Translations under genes and position numbers: made by a program
Shown: positions 19,162-28,562 of the stretch, in pieces
Layout: each line of letters starts with the position of its first letter
Position numbering within the stretch: the first letter of the stretch is position 1
The notes under the pieces: generated by a model
What the model was told of the DNA's origin: nothing
The model's input: the letters and a program-made list of their open reading frames with translations, nothing else
The model's database searches: none
NCBI GenBank assembly: GCA_016712375.1
Contig: JADJRE010000045.1
Span: forward strand, 18,736 to 82,735
DNA from: Rhodospirillales bacterium
GTDB taxonomy: Bacteria > Pseudomonadota > Alphaproteobacteria > Rhodospirillales > Defluviicoccaceae
Direction: 5' to 3'
Length of the DNA stretch: 64,000 bases

Positions 19162-20439
19162 TCAGGCCTGCTCCAGCGCCTGGGTCAGATCGTTCAGGAT
19201 GTCGTCCACGTGCTCGATACCGATCGACAGCCGAACATACCCCTCTGAGACGCCAGTCGCCAGCCGGTCTTCTGACGACAGTTGCGAATGCGTCGTCGTC
19301 GCCGGGTGGATGGCGAGGGTCCGCGCGTCGCCGATGTTGGCGACGTGATACACCAGCTTCAGCGCATCGATGAAGCGTCGGCCCGCCTCGCGGCCATCTC
19401 TCAACTCGAATCCCAACAATGCCCCATAAGTGCCTGACAGATAAGCATCTGCCCGCCGGCGCATCTCATCTACCATGTGCCCAGGATAAATCACCTTCAC
19501 CACCTTTGGGTGGCTGGCAAGGAAGTTCGCGACCTGCAGCGCATTGTCGCAGTGGGCGCGCATCCTGAGCGGCAGTGTCTCCAGTCCCTGCAGCAACAAG
19601 AACGCGTTAAACGGGCTCATCGCCGCGCCGACATCGCGCAACAGCGTCACCCGCATTCTAAGGATAAAGGCGATCGGTCCCAGCGGCTTCGCCGCTTCCA
19701 CCCACACGGCGCCATGATAGCTGGGATCCGGCTGGTTGAGCGTCGGGAAGCGCGCCGCGTGTGCCTGCCAGTCGAATGTCCCGCCGTCGACGACCAGCCC
19801 GCCGATCGAGGTGCCGTGACCGCCGATGTACTTGGTGGTTGAGTACATGACGATCGACGCGCCATGCTCAAGCGGCCGGCAGATCACAGGCGCCGCGGTG
19901 TTGTCGACGATCAGCGGGACGCCGAGCTGCCGGCCGAGTTCGGCCACTTCACGGATCGGAAACACCTGCAGTTTGGGATTCGGCAGGGTCTCCGCGTACC
20001 ACAGCCGGGTGCGTTCGTCGCTCGCCCGCGCGAACGCCTCGGGATCGGCCGGATCGACGAACCGGCATTCCACCCCCAGCGCGCTCAATGTGTTCGCAAA
20101 CAGGTTCCACGTCCCGCCATAAAGATCGGTGGAACTGACGAAATTGTCGCCCGCCTGGCAGAGATTGAGGACACAGAACGTCGACGCCGCCTGACCCGAC
20201 GCGCACGCCAGTGCCGCTGCTCCGCCCTCGAGCTCGGTGAGCCGCTTCTCCAGCACATCGCACGTCGGATTCATGATCCGGGTGTAGATGTTGCCGAGTT
20301 CGCGCAGGGCGAACAGGTTCTCGGCGTGCTGGGTGTCCTGGAACTGGTAAGAGGTCGTCTGATAGATCGGCACCGCAACCGCACCGGTCGAAGGATCGCT
20401 GCGCTAGCCGCCGTGCAGGGCAATCGTCTCCGGGTGCAT
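19162..20439 (-). CDS. metY: O-acetylhomoserine sulfhydrylase-type enzyme (MetY), interrupted by an in-frame amber codon
   Basis: PLP-dependent enzyme of the Cys/Met metabolism family that makes homocysteine from O-acetylhomoserine and sulfide. The PLP lysine is in MYSTTKYIGGHGTSIGG, and YTRIMNPTCDVLEKRLTELEGG and LSIGIEHVDDILNDL are family motifs. The natural start is the ATG at 20439, preceded by CGAAAGG: it gives MHPETIALHGG, then TAG at 20406-20404, then RSDPSTGAVAVPIYQTTSYQF. Family members normally have Tyr at that place, so a TAC or TAT codon has become TAG. If the codon is genuine, translation could only restart at the ATG at 20373, losing 22 N-terminal residues. The rest is intact to 19162. 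Confidence 0.88.
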
Positions 20440-20923
20440 CCTTTCGTCGTCACGTGCTCACATCCTCCCTTGCCGCCCGTTTGAGAGCTGCCGGCTTGTT
20501 CGCGGCGGTCGCCAGATCTTGCGCCGCGTATCTTCTGTCCGCAAGCGCGTCGCAAGATACACGGGCAGCTAGTCCGTTCGCCAATGTTTGCGACCAACGA
20601 AGTTGCGAATGATTACGCCACCGCTGTCTGTGGCGGCTGCGATCGTGCCGATCGCCAATCTGAATCGCGGCGCGGTGGAGCAAGCCGCGACGGTTGTGCT
20701 CCCGGCGGCCGCGGCGTTGATGGTGCATTGCGGCACCGTGGTGCTTAACGCAGGCATCGCACGACGGATTGTTTACCGCAGCCCCACACGTGCTACCCTG
20801 AGCTGGAAACGAACACGAAAACACGGTCGGTTCACGCTCGCGCGAGAGAGTAGCGCCTCCGCAACCGCGAGCGTAAGCTGAACCTGTCGCCGTTGCGAAA
20901 CCTATGCTCCGGGAGCCCTGACC
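20440..20923. other. Divergent intergenic region metY / icmF
   Basis: 484 bases without a supported gene. It must hold the metY leader (minus strand, with the stem-loop at 20516-20558) and the icmF promoter. A 97-codon open frame at 20588-20881 has no recognisable domain or ribosome binding site and is not called. Confidence 0.6.
20516..20558 (-). promoter_or_regulatory. Stem-loop in the metY leader
   Basis: ATCTTGCG (20516-20523) and CGCAAGAT (20551-20558) form a perfect 8-bp stem around a 27-base loop that contains further GC complementarity. It lies about 80 bases upstream of the metY start on the transcribed strand. A leader of this length with a long stem could be regulatory, but I cannot match it to a SAM riboswitch consensus with confidence. 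Confidence 0.3.
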
Positions 20924-23900
20924 GTGCCCGACGATCTCGCCGCCATCCGCAAGACCACCCCCGCCGGCCCGTACCGCCCCAAACATCCGGTCCGCTTCGT
21001 CACCGCCGCCTCGCTGTTCGACGGCCACGACGCCTCGATCAACATCATCCGGCGGATGCTGCAGGCCGCTGGCGTCGAGGTCATCCACCTCGGCCACAAC
21101 CGGTCGGTCGATGATGTGCTGGAAGCGGCCTTGCAGGAAGACGTCAACGGCATCGCCGTCAGTTCCTACCAGGGCGGGCATGTCGAGTATTTCAAGTATC
21201 TGCTCGACCGGCTGCGCGAGCGGGGCGGTGCCGAAATCCGCGTGTTCGGCGGCGGCGGCGGCGTCATCGTCGCCGAGGAGATCGAGGAACTGCAGGCCTA
21301 CGGCGTCTGCCGCATCTACTCGCCGGAGGACGGGCGGCGGATGGGCCTGCAGGGGATGATCGACGACATGGTCCGCCAGGCCGACTTCGATATCGCCGCC
21401 GATCTGCCCGCGGACCTGTCCGCCCTCGCCGGCGGCGACCGGCGGGCGCTGGCGCGGATCATCAGCGCGCTGGAGAACGGCGCCCTCGACGACCACCGGC
21501 GCGACCAGTTGCATGTCCTGGCGCACCGCCGCGGCGTCGTCCCGGTGATCGGCGTCACCGGCACCGGCGGTGCCGGTAAGTCATCGCTGACCGACGAGAT
21601 CATCCGCCGCTTCCGCCTCTATTCCGGCAATCCGGCGATCGCGGTGATCGCCGTCGATCCCACCCGGCGCAAGAGCGGCGGCGCGCTGCTCGGCGACCGC
21701 ATCCGCATGAACGCGATCGACGGTGCGCAGATCTACATGCGCTCCATCGCCACCCGGGAGTCAGGCCGCGAGATCCCGGCGGCGCTGCCCGACATTGTCG
21801 TTGCCTGCAAGGCCGCTGGCTTCCAGCTCGTCATCGTCGAGACGCCCGGCATCGGCCAGGGTGACGCCGGGATTGTGCCGCATGTCGATTTCTCGGTGTA
21901 CGTGATGACACCGGAGTTCGGCGCGGCGAGCCAGCTCGAAAAGATCGACATGCTGGATTTTGCCGATGTCGTCGTCATCAACAAGTTCGACCGCCAGGGG
22001 GCGCGGGATGCTCTGCGCGACGTTGCCAAGCAGATCCAGCGCAACCGTCTGGCCTTCGCCCAAACCACCGAGGCGATGCCGGTGTTCGGCTCGATTGCGT
22101 CGCGCTTCAACGACGAGGGCGTCACGGCGGTGCACGCCGAGATCGTCCGCCAGATGAACGAGCGCGGGCTCGGTGCCTGGGCAACGACGGCGGCGCCGGC
22201 CGGCGGCAAGGGCGCCGGAGCCGGGGCGGGGATCGTGCCGGCGGCCCGGCGGCGCTATCTCGCCGAGATCGCCGAGACGGTGCGCGGCTACCACGAGGAA
22301 AGCGCCCGCCAGGTGCAGACGGCCCGCGATCGTGCGCACCTGCGCGAGGCGCGCCGCCTGCTGACGGAGCGGGGCGGGGCGGACGCTGCCGCGCTCGACG
22401 CAAGCCTCGGCGCCGCGCTCGCTGAAGCCGACGAGCGGCTCGACCCCCGCTGCCGCAAGCTGCTGGAGATGTGGCCGGCGGTGAAGGGCGCGTATACTGG
22501 GGACGAGTACGTGGTGCGCATGCGCGACCGCGAGATCCGCACGGCGCTGACCCATACCTCGCTGTCTGGCTCGCGCATCCCGAAGGTGGCGCTGCCGCGC
22601 TGGCAGGACGACGGCGAGATCCTCGCCTGGCTGCTGCGCGAGAACGTGCCGGGCAGCTTCCCCTACACGGCGGGCGTTTTCGCCTTCAAGCGCGAGGGCG
22701 AGGACCCGACGCGGATGTTCGCTGGCGAGGGCGATCCGTTTCGCACCAACGCCCGCTTCAAGTTCGTCTCGAAGGACCAGCCGGCGAAGCGGCTGTCGAC
22801 CGCCTTCGATTCCGTCACCCTCTACGGCTTCGATCCGGACGAGCGGCCGGACATCTGGGGCAAGATCGGCAACTCCGGCGTCTCCATCGCTACGCTGGAC
22901 GACATCAAGGCGCTCTACGACGGCTTCGATCTGTGCAATCCGACGACGTCGGTGTCGATGACCATCAACGGTCCGGCGCCGTCGATCCTCGCGATGTTCT
23001 TCAACGCCGCCATCGACCAGCAGATCGGCAAGTTCACCGCCGACAACAGCCGCGCGCCGACCGAGGAGGAGGCCGAGAAAATCCGCGAATGGACGCTGGA
23101 GAACGTCCGCGGCACCGTCCAGGCGGACATCCTCAAGGAGGACCAGGGCCAGAACACCTGCATCTTCTCCACCGAGTTCAGCCTCAAGGTGAGGGGCGAC
23201 ATCCAGGAGTATTTCGTCCACAACCGGGTGCGCAACTTCTATTCGGTCTCGATCTCCGGCTACCACATCGCCGAGGCCGGAGCCAATCCGATCAGCCAGC
23301 TCGCCTTCACGCTCGCCAACGGCTTCACCTACGTCGAGGCCTATCTGGCCCGCGGCATGCACATCGACGACTTCGGCCAGAACCTGTCGTTCTTCTTCTC
23401 CGCCGGCATGGACCCGGAATACAGCGTGCTCGGCCGCGTCGCCCGTCGCATCTGGGCGGTGGCGATGCGCTGCAAGTATGGCGCGAATGAGCGGGCGCAG
23501 AAGCTGAAGTACCACACCCAGACCTCGGGCCGCTCGCTGCATGCCCAGGAGTACGCGTTCAACGACATCCGCACCACGTTGCAGGCGCTGATCGCTACTT
23601 ACGACCACACCAACAGCCTGCACACCAACGCCTACGACGAGGCGATCACGACCCCGACCGAGGAGAGCGTGCGCCGTGCCATGGCGATTCAACTGATCAT
23701 CAACCGCGAGTGGGGGCTGGCGAAGAACGAGAACCCCAACCAGGGCTCGTTCATCATCGAGGAGCTGACCGACCTGGTGGAAGAGGCGGTGCTCAAGGAG
23801 TTCGAGCGCATCTCCGAGCGCGGCGGCGTGCTCGGGGCGATGGAGACCGGCTACCAGCGCGGCAAGATCCAGGACGAGAGCCTGCACTACGAGATCAAGA

Positions 23901-24205
23901 AGCACGATGGCAGCTACCCGATCATCGGCGTCAACAGCTTCGTCAATCCGGCCGGGGCGGAGATGCCGACGCCGGAGCTGGTGCGCTCCAGCGAGGCGGA
24001 AAAGCGGAGCCAGATCGACCGCCTGCGGGCGTTCCAGGCGCGCAATACCGGCGAAGCCGATGCGACGGTGCGACGTCTGCAACAGGCGGCGACCAGCGGC
24101 GGCAACCTGTTCGCCGTGCTGATGGACGCGGTGCGCGTCCTGTCGCTGGGGCAGATCACCCGCGCGCTGTTCGAGGTGGGGGGGCAGTACCGAAGGAGCA
24201 TGTAG
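20924..24205 (+). CDS. icmF: Fused isobutyryl-CoA mutase (IcmF)
   Basis: 1093-residue fusion that interconverts isobutyryl-CoA and n-butyryl-CoA (and, in the family, some related acyl-CoAs) using adenosylcobalamin. The order is N-terminal B12-binding domain (about 22-150; FDGHDASINIIRRML, GGHVEYFKYLL, GGGGGV), a central G-protein chaperone (about 200-415; P-loop GTGGAGKSS, VDPTRRKSGGALLGDRIRM, ETPGIGQGD, NKFDRQGA), a linker, then the mutase large-subunit domain to the C-terminus (NDIRTTLQALIATYDHTNSLHTNAYDEAITTPTEES split by the usual motifs). The gene starts at GTG 20924 with GGGAG upstream. Full length and free of frameshifts over 3.3 kb, unlike many neighbours. Likely serves branched-chain acid or storage-polymer carbon flow. 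Confidence 0.95.
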   Translation: MPDDLAAIRKTTPAGPYRPKHPVRFVTAASLFDGHDASINIIRRMLQAAGVEVIHLGHNRSVDDVLEAALQEDVNGIAVSSYQGGHVEYFKYLLDRLRERGGAEIRVFGGGGGVIVAEEIEELQAYGVCRIYSPEDGRRMGLQGMIDDMVRQADFDIAADLPADLSALAGGDRRALARIISALENGALDDHRRDQLHVLAHRRGVVPVIGVTGTGGAGKSSLTDEIIRRFRLYSGNPAIAVIAVDPTRRKSGGALLGDRIRMNAIDGAQIYMRSIATRESGREIPAALPDIVVACKAAGFQLVIVETPGIGQGDAGIVPHVDFSVYVMTPEFGAASQLEKIDMLDFADVVVINKFDRQGARDALRDVAKQIQRNRLAFAQTTEAMPVFGSIASRFNDEGVTAVHAEIVRQMNERGLGAWATTAAPAGGKGAGAGAGIVPAARRRYLAEIAETVRGYHEESARQVQTARDRAHLREARRLLTERGGADAAALDASLGAALAEADERLDPRCRKLLEMWPAVKGAYTGDEYVVRMRDREIRTALTHTSLSGSRIPKVALPRWQDDGEILAWLLRENVPGSFPYTAGVFAFKREGEDPTRMFAGEGDPFRTNARFKFVSKDQPAKRLSTAFDSVTLYGFDPDERPDIWGKIGNSGVSIATLDDIKALYDGFDLCNPTTSVSMTINGPAPSILAMFFNAAIDQQIGKFTADNSRAPTEEEAEKIREWTLENVRGTVQADILKEDQGQNTCIFSTEFSLKVRGDIQEYFVHNRVRNFYSVSISGYHIAEAGANPISQLAFTLANGFTYVEAYLARGMHIDDFGQNLSFFFSAGMDPEYSVLGRVARRIWAVAMRCKYGANERAQKLKYHTQTSGRSLHAQEYAFNDIRTTLQALIATYDHTNSLHTNAYDEAITTPTEESVRRAMAIQLIINREWGLAKNENPNQGSFIIEELTDLVEEAVLKEFERISERGGVLGAMETGYQRGKIQDESLHYEIKKHDGSYPIIGVNSFVNPAGAEMPTPELVRSSEAEKRSQIDRLRAFQARNTGEADATVRRLQQAATSGGNLFAVLMDAVRVLSLGQITRALFEVGGQYRRSM

Positions 24206-24277
24206 GCCGCCCTGCGATTTTCGCGAGCTGCGTCATCGCGAGCGCAACGAACCGATCCGAATGACGCGGCTTTTTTA

Positions 24278-25027
24278 TCAGCCATTGCGCACGGCGGCGA
24301 TCAGGTATTCGACATTGCCGTCGGCACCATGGATTGGGCTCTCGATCCCTGCCGTGTACCCGCCAGCCAGGCTGGTCCGCGATCCAGCCCGTGATCCTTT
24401 CGCAGACTTCGCGGCGGACGGTTTCGTCGCGGACGATACCCCTCTGCCGACCAGCTCGCGCCCAGCCTCGAACTGCGGCTTGATCAATGCCACCAACCAT
24501 GCGCCGGGCCCCGTGAGCGCTAGGGCCGCCGGTAGCGCCACACTCAGGCCGATAAAGCTCACGTCGCAGACGACGAGCTCTACCGGCTCGGGCACGTGGG
24601 CCGCGCTCAGCTCGCGGACGTTGACGCGCTCCAAAACGGCCACCCGCTGATCGGTGCGCAGCTTCCACGCCAGCTGACCGGAGCCAACGTCAACCGCATA
24701 AACGCGCGCAGCGCCACGGCTCAGCAGCACGTCGGTAAAGCCGCCGGTCGAGGCGCCGACGTCGAGGCAGACAAGGCCGGCAGGATTGACATTGAAAGTG
24801 TCGAGGGCGGCGGCGAGCTTGACTCCGCCGCGGGAGACCCAGGGGTGATCTCGGCCGCGAACTTCCAGCGCCGCGTCGATGGGCAGCATCGTCCCCGGCT
24901 TGTCGAGGCGCCGTTCGCCGCCAAAGACGAGGCCCGCCATAACCAGGGCCTGTGCCCGCGTTCGGCTCTCCGCCAGTCCCCGCTCGACCAGCAACTGGTC
25001 GAGCCGACGGCGATCGAGCTTGCTCAT
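24278..25027 (-). CDS. tlyA: TlyA-family rRNA 2'-O-methyltransferase, two compensating frameshifts
   Basis: Hemolysin A/TlyA-type methyltransferase: an N-terminal S4 RNA-binding domain (RRRLDQLLVERGLAESRTRAQALVMAG) and an FtsJ-like SAM domain (LDVGASTGGFTDVLLSRGAARVYAVDVG, KPQFEAGRE). In mycobacteria TlyA methylates 16S and 23S rRNA. A central stretch is out of frame: after ELVGRG the frame reads VSSATKPSAAKSAKGSRAG, whereas the neighbouring frame gives GIVRDETVRREVCERITGW, which is the real family sequence. The correct frame returns at GIESPIHGADGNVEY. A lost base in the C run at 24439-24442 and an extra base near 24350 explain this. Last gene of the xseB-ispA-dxs-tlyA run, 87 bases after dxs. 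Confidence 0.88.
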   Translation of the reverse strand: MSKLDRRRLDQLLVERGLAESRTRAQALVMAGLVFGGERRLDKPGTMLPIDAALEVRGRDHPWVSRGGVKLAAALDTFNVNPAGLVCLDVGASTGGFTDVLLSRGAARVYAVDVGSGQLAWKLRTDQRVAVLERVNVRELSAAHVPEPVELVVCDVSFIGLSVALPAALALTGPGAWLVALIKPQFEAGRELVGRGVSSATKPSAAKSAKGSRAGSRTSLAGGYTAGIESPIHGADGNVEYLIAAVRNG

Positions 25028-25114
25028 CGCTACCGCCTTCGTCTGCGTCCTGTCACGGGCGAGAGGACGAGGGATGCAGAGTCAGCGGCGACGCTGAGAC
25101 CAGCGCCATGTCCG

Positions 25115-27038
25115 TCAGGCGCGTGCCGCCTCCGCCGCTTCCTTCGAGCGCCCCAGCGCGTTCAGCGCCGTGGCGACGATGTGCTGGCGTTCAGGCCGGC
25201 CATGTCGTACTGCACCTCCGGCTTGTCCTGGTCGATGTAGATATCCGGCAATGTCATCGGCCGGAACTTCAGGCCGTTGTCGAGCAGGCCGTCTGTTGCC
25301 ATAAACTGCATGACGTGCGCGGCGAAGCCGCCGGCTGCCCCTTCCTCCAGAGTGATCACAACTGGATGCTCGTGCGCCAGGCGGCGGATCAGGTCGGTGT
25401 CCAGCGGCTTGGCGAAGCGCGCGTCGGCAATGGTCGTGGACAGCCCGCGAGCCGCCAGCTCCTCGGCCGCTCGCATTGCTTCCTTCAGCCGCGTCCCGAG
25501 GTTGAGGATGGCGATAGACGTCCCTTCCCGCAGGATCCGGCCCTTGCCGATCGGCAGGACCTGCCCACGCTGCGGCATGTCCACGCCCATGCCCTCGCCG
25601 CGCGGATAGCGCACCGCCGAGGGGCGATCGTCGATCGCGGCACAGGTGGCGATCATGTGCATCAGGTCGGCCTCGTCGGCGGCCGCCATCACCACCATCT
25701 GCGGCAGGCAGAGCAGGTAGGGCAGGTCGAAGGCGCCGGCGTGTGTTGCCCCGTCGGCGCCGACCAACCCCGCGCGGTCCATGGCGAAGCGCACCGGCAG
25801 GCCCTGCAGCGCCACATCGTGCACCAGCTGGTCGTAGGCGCGCTGCAGGAAGGTCGAGTAGATGGCGCAAAACGGCTTGTAGCCCTCGGCGGCCAGCCCG
25901 GCGGCGAACGTCACCGCGTGCTGCTCGGCGATACCAACATCGAAACAGCGATCGGGAAAGCGGGCGGCGAACTTGTCGAGTCCGGTGCCGGCGGGCATCG
26001 CGGCGGTGATCGCGATGATCTTCTCGTCCTGCTCCGCTTCCTGGATCAGCGCCTTGGCAAAGGTCTCGGTATAGCTGGGGGCGTTTGCCTTCACCTTCAC
26101 CTGTTCGCCAGTAACGACGTCGAAGCGGCCGACGCCGTGGTACTTGTCGGCGGACCGCTCGGCCGGCACATAACCGTGTCCCTTCTTGGTGACGACATGC
26201 ACCAGCACCGGTCCCGGCTCCCGGTCATCGCGCAGGTTCTTCAGCACCGGCAACAGGTGGTCGAAGTTGTGGCCGTCGATCGGGCCGACATAAAAGAACC
26301 CGAGCTCCTCGAAAAGCGTGCCGCCGGTAACCAGGCCGCGGGCATACTCCTCGACCTTATGCGCCGCCTTCTCCAGACCCCGTGGGAACTTCTTGGCGAC
26401 ATCGGCGAGGACGTGGCGCAGCGACCGGTAAGGCTTCGACGAGATCAGCTTCGACAGATACGCGCTCATCGCGCCGACCGGCGGTGCGATCGACATGTCG
26501 TTGTCGTTGAGGATGACGATCAGCCGAGACTGCATGGAGCCGGCGTTGTTCATCGCCTCGTAGGCCATTCCGGCGCTCATCGCACCATCGCCGATCACCG
26601 CAATGACATTGTTCTCCTCGCCACGGAAATCCCGCGCCACCGCCATACCCAGCGCCGCCGAGATGGACGTCGAGGTGTGCGCCGCCCCGAAGGGGTCGTA
26701 GACGCTCTCCGATCGCTTGGTGAAGCCGGAAAGGCCGCCCCCTGGCGGAGTGTTAGCATCCGGTTGCGCCGGCCGGTGAGAATCTTGTGCGGGTAGGCCT
26801 GATGGCCGACGTCCCAGATCAGCTTGTCCTTCGGCGTATCGAACACGTAGTGGAGCGCCACCGAGAGCTCGACAACGCCAAGACTGGCACCGAGGTGACC
26901 GCCGGTGATAGAGACGAAGCGAACCGTCTCCTGGCGAAGCTCGTCCGCCAGTTGCACGAGCTGATCTTCCGGCAGCCTGCGGAGGTCGCTGGGATCATTG
27001 ACGCGATCGAGTAGCGCGGTGGTTGCTGAGTCCTTCAA
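25115..27038 (-). CDS. dxs: 1-deoxy-D-xylulose-5-phosphate synthase, two frameshifts
   Basis: Thiamine-diphosphate enzyme that makes DXP from pyruvate and glyceraldehyde 3-phosphate, the first step of the MEP isoprenoid pathway. The N-terminal part (27038 down) reads correctly through HYVFDTPKDKLIWDVGHQAYPHKILTGRRNRMLTLRQG, then shifts at the C run 26738-26742, where one base is missing. The repaired frame continues GGLSGFTKRSESVYDPFGAAHTS and joins the main frame, which has the ThDP motif GDGAMSAGMAYEAMNN. A second deletion near 25188 cuts the tail: the correct end NALGRSKEAAEAARA stops at 25115. Repaired length is about 641 residues, normal for Dxs. Since the enzyme is essential in MEP-dependent bacteria, sequence error is likely. 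Confidence 0.93.
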
Positions 27039-27110
27039 GTCTGGTCTCCTCGTCTGGCTCTCGCCGACTCGCCTGCGGCGTCTGTCAACATGCTCTTAAG
27101 CGGCTGCCGC

Positions 27111-27998
27111 TCAATTCCGCCGGTGAACGACGAAAGAAGCGAGCGCGCGCAGCGGGTCGGCGGTTTCCGGAAATATCTCCAAATGCTGGACTGCCTGCTG
27201 AGCCAGCATGTCGGACTGCGCACGGGCGCGTTCCACCCCGAGCACTGAAACAAATGTCGCCTTGCCGGCCCCCTGGTCCTTGTGCGTCCGCTTGCCGACC
27301 TCCTCGTCATTGCCCTCGACATCAAGCAGATCGTCGACGATCTGAAAAGCAAGACCGAGGTCGTGAGCGTAGGCGTGCAGCGCATGCCGGGCGCTGTCCG
27401 CAGCCTTGCCAAGCACCGCCCCGGCCTCGCATGAAAATGCGATCAAAGCTCCGGTCTTCATCCGCTGCATCCGCGTGATCTCGGCGATTTGCAGCGGGAC
27501 CTCGGCAGCCAGCAAATCAAGCATCTGGCCGCCGACCATGCCGTCGCCTCCCGCCGCCTTCGCCAACTCGACCACCAGATCGCTGCGCACACGCGGATCG
27601 GGATGAGTCTGCGAATCGGCGATTACCTCAAAGGCGCGTGCCAACAGCGCGTCGCCGGCAAGAATCGCCGTGGCCTCGTCAAATTTGACGTGGCAGGTCG
27701 GAAGACCGCGGCGCAGGTCGTCATCGTCCATCGCCGGCAGGTCATCGTGAATCAGTGAATAGCAGTGTACCATCTCGATCGCCGCGGCGACGCGGATCGC
27801 GAACTGCTCCGACACGCCGAACAGCGTCGAACTCGCCATCACCAAAAAAGGGCGGATACGCTTGCCGCCCGACAGTGTCGCGTAGCGCACCGCTTCCATA
27901 AGCCTCGATTCCGGATCGGGCCGTGCGGGTAGTAGCCGATCGAGAACAACGTCCACGTCGCGGGCGTTCTTTGCAAGCGCCGCTTTTATATCCAACAC
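27111..27998 (-). CDS. ispA: Polyprenyl synthetase (farnesyl/geranyl diphosphate synthase)
   Basis: 295-residue prenyltransferase that elongates DMAPP with IPP to FPP. Both aspartate-rich motifs are clear: DDLPAMDDDDLRRG (first) and FQIVDDLLDVEGN (second); the lysine/arginine motif GGKRIRPFLV precedes them. A GTG start at 27998 with GAGGG upstream is chosen, only 8 bases after the xseB stop; a TTG one codon later is possible. It ends 72 bases before dxs, so ispA and dxs share an operon that supplies and uses isoprenoid units. Intact. Confidence 0.92.
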   Translation of the reverse strand: MLDIKAALAKNARDVDVVLDRLLPARPDPESRLMEAVRYATLSGGKRIRPFLVMASSTLFGVSEQFAIRVAAAIEMVHCYSLIHDDLPAMDDDDLRRGLPTCHVKFDEATAILAGDALLARAFEVIADSQTHPDPRVRSDLVVELAKAAGGDGMVGGQMLDLLAAEVPLQIAEITRMQRMKTGALIAFSCEAGAVLGKAADSARHALHAYAHDLGLAFQIVDDLLDVEGNDEEVGKRTHKDQGAGKATFVSVLGVERARAQSDMLAQQAVQHLEIFPETADPLRALASFVVHRRN

Positions 27999-28006
27999 TT
28001 GTGCCC

Positions 28007-28255
28007 TCAATCGAAGCTGATCGACTCCGAGGTGGCTGCGCCGTCCCGGCCGAGCACGATCCGCTCGACCCGCATCTGAGCCTCCTGAAGCTTTGCATCG
28101 CAATGCCTTTGCAGGGTCACGCCCCGTTCGTAGGCGACGATCGCATCCTCCAGCCGGCCGGAGCCTTCCTCCCGACGACGAACGATGCTCTCAAGTTCCG
28201 CCAGCGCCTCTTCGAAGCACAACCGCGAAACGCCTTCGCTGTCGTTTTCGCTCAT
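28007..28255 (-). CDS. xseB: Exodeoxyribonuclease VII small subunit
   Basis: 82-residue protein with the XseB signature FEEALAELESIVRRREEGSGRLEDAIVAYERGVTLQRHCDAKLQEAQMRVERI. Exonuclease VII degrades single-stranded DNA; the large subunit XseA is not in the window. The ATG at 28255 is chosen over an upstream extension because the family sequence begins there, with AGGGGA as a ribosome binding site. Placement directly before ispA and dxs is the usual alphaproteobacterial order. Confidence 0.9.
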   Translation of the reverse strand: MSENDSEGVSRLCFEEALAELESIVRRREEGSGRLEDAIVAYERGVTLQRHCDAKLQEAQMRVERIVLGRDGAATSESISFD

Positions 28256-28562
28256 CGGGTTCCCCTGGCCATCCGACAGCGCGTAATCCTTCCTGAAAGG
28301 CGAAAAACACCGCCCGTTTCCCCTACGGCAACAGCGCCGCTCGACACTTTTCGCGGGTTTCGCCAGCCGTTGCAAGGGCAATCCCGCGCCAATTCCGTCC
28401 GTTAGGACCGCCGACCCGTCAAGTGTCGCGAAAATGCGACGCATTCTATGTTAGCCGAGGCAACCCCGGTTGATCGGAAACAGCTGCTTAAACCGGATCA
28501 CGGCTCGCGGTGGGAGTCGAGGCCGCGACGAGTCGCCTTGGGTACCGCCGCCGGTCTCGGCT
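28256..28562. other. Intergenic region between the HDAC-like gene and xseB
   Basis: 307 bases without a supported gene. It contains the 13-base near-palindrome AATGCG-A-CGCATT at 28433-28445, which could be an operator or weak terminator. The xseB operon promoter (minus strand) must lie here or further upstream. Confidence 0.5.

Noticed and set aside
20440..20600. Named SAM riboswitch upstream of metY
   Set aside because: Segments such as GGCGACC and a long stem are suggestive, but the conserved cores of SAM-I and SAM-II are not all present, so only a generic stem-loop is reported.
20588..20881. 97-codon open frame between metY and icmF
   Set aside because: No ribosome binding site, no domain, odd composition; lies in a regulatory region.
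21761..24082. 773-codon open frame on the minus strand inside icmF
   Set aside because: It is the antisense shadow of a high-GC gene: composition is His/Arg/Gly-rich with no domain, and the plus strand encodes full-length IcmF.
24952..26796. 614-codon open frame on the plus strand opposite dxs
   Set aside because: Antisense to Dxs motifs; no recognisable domain and no ribosome binding site.
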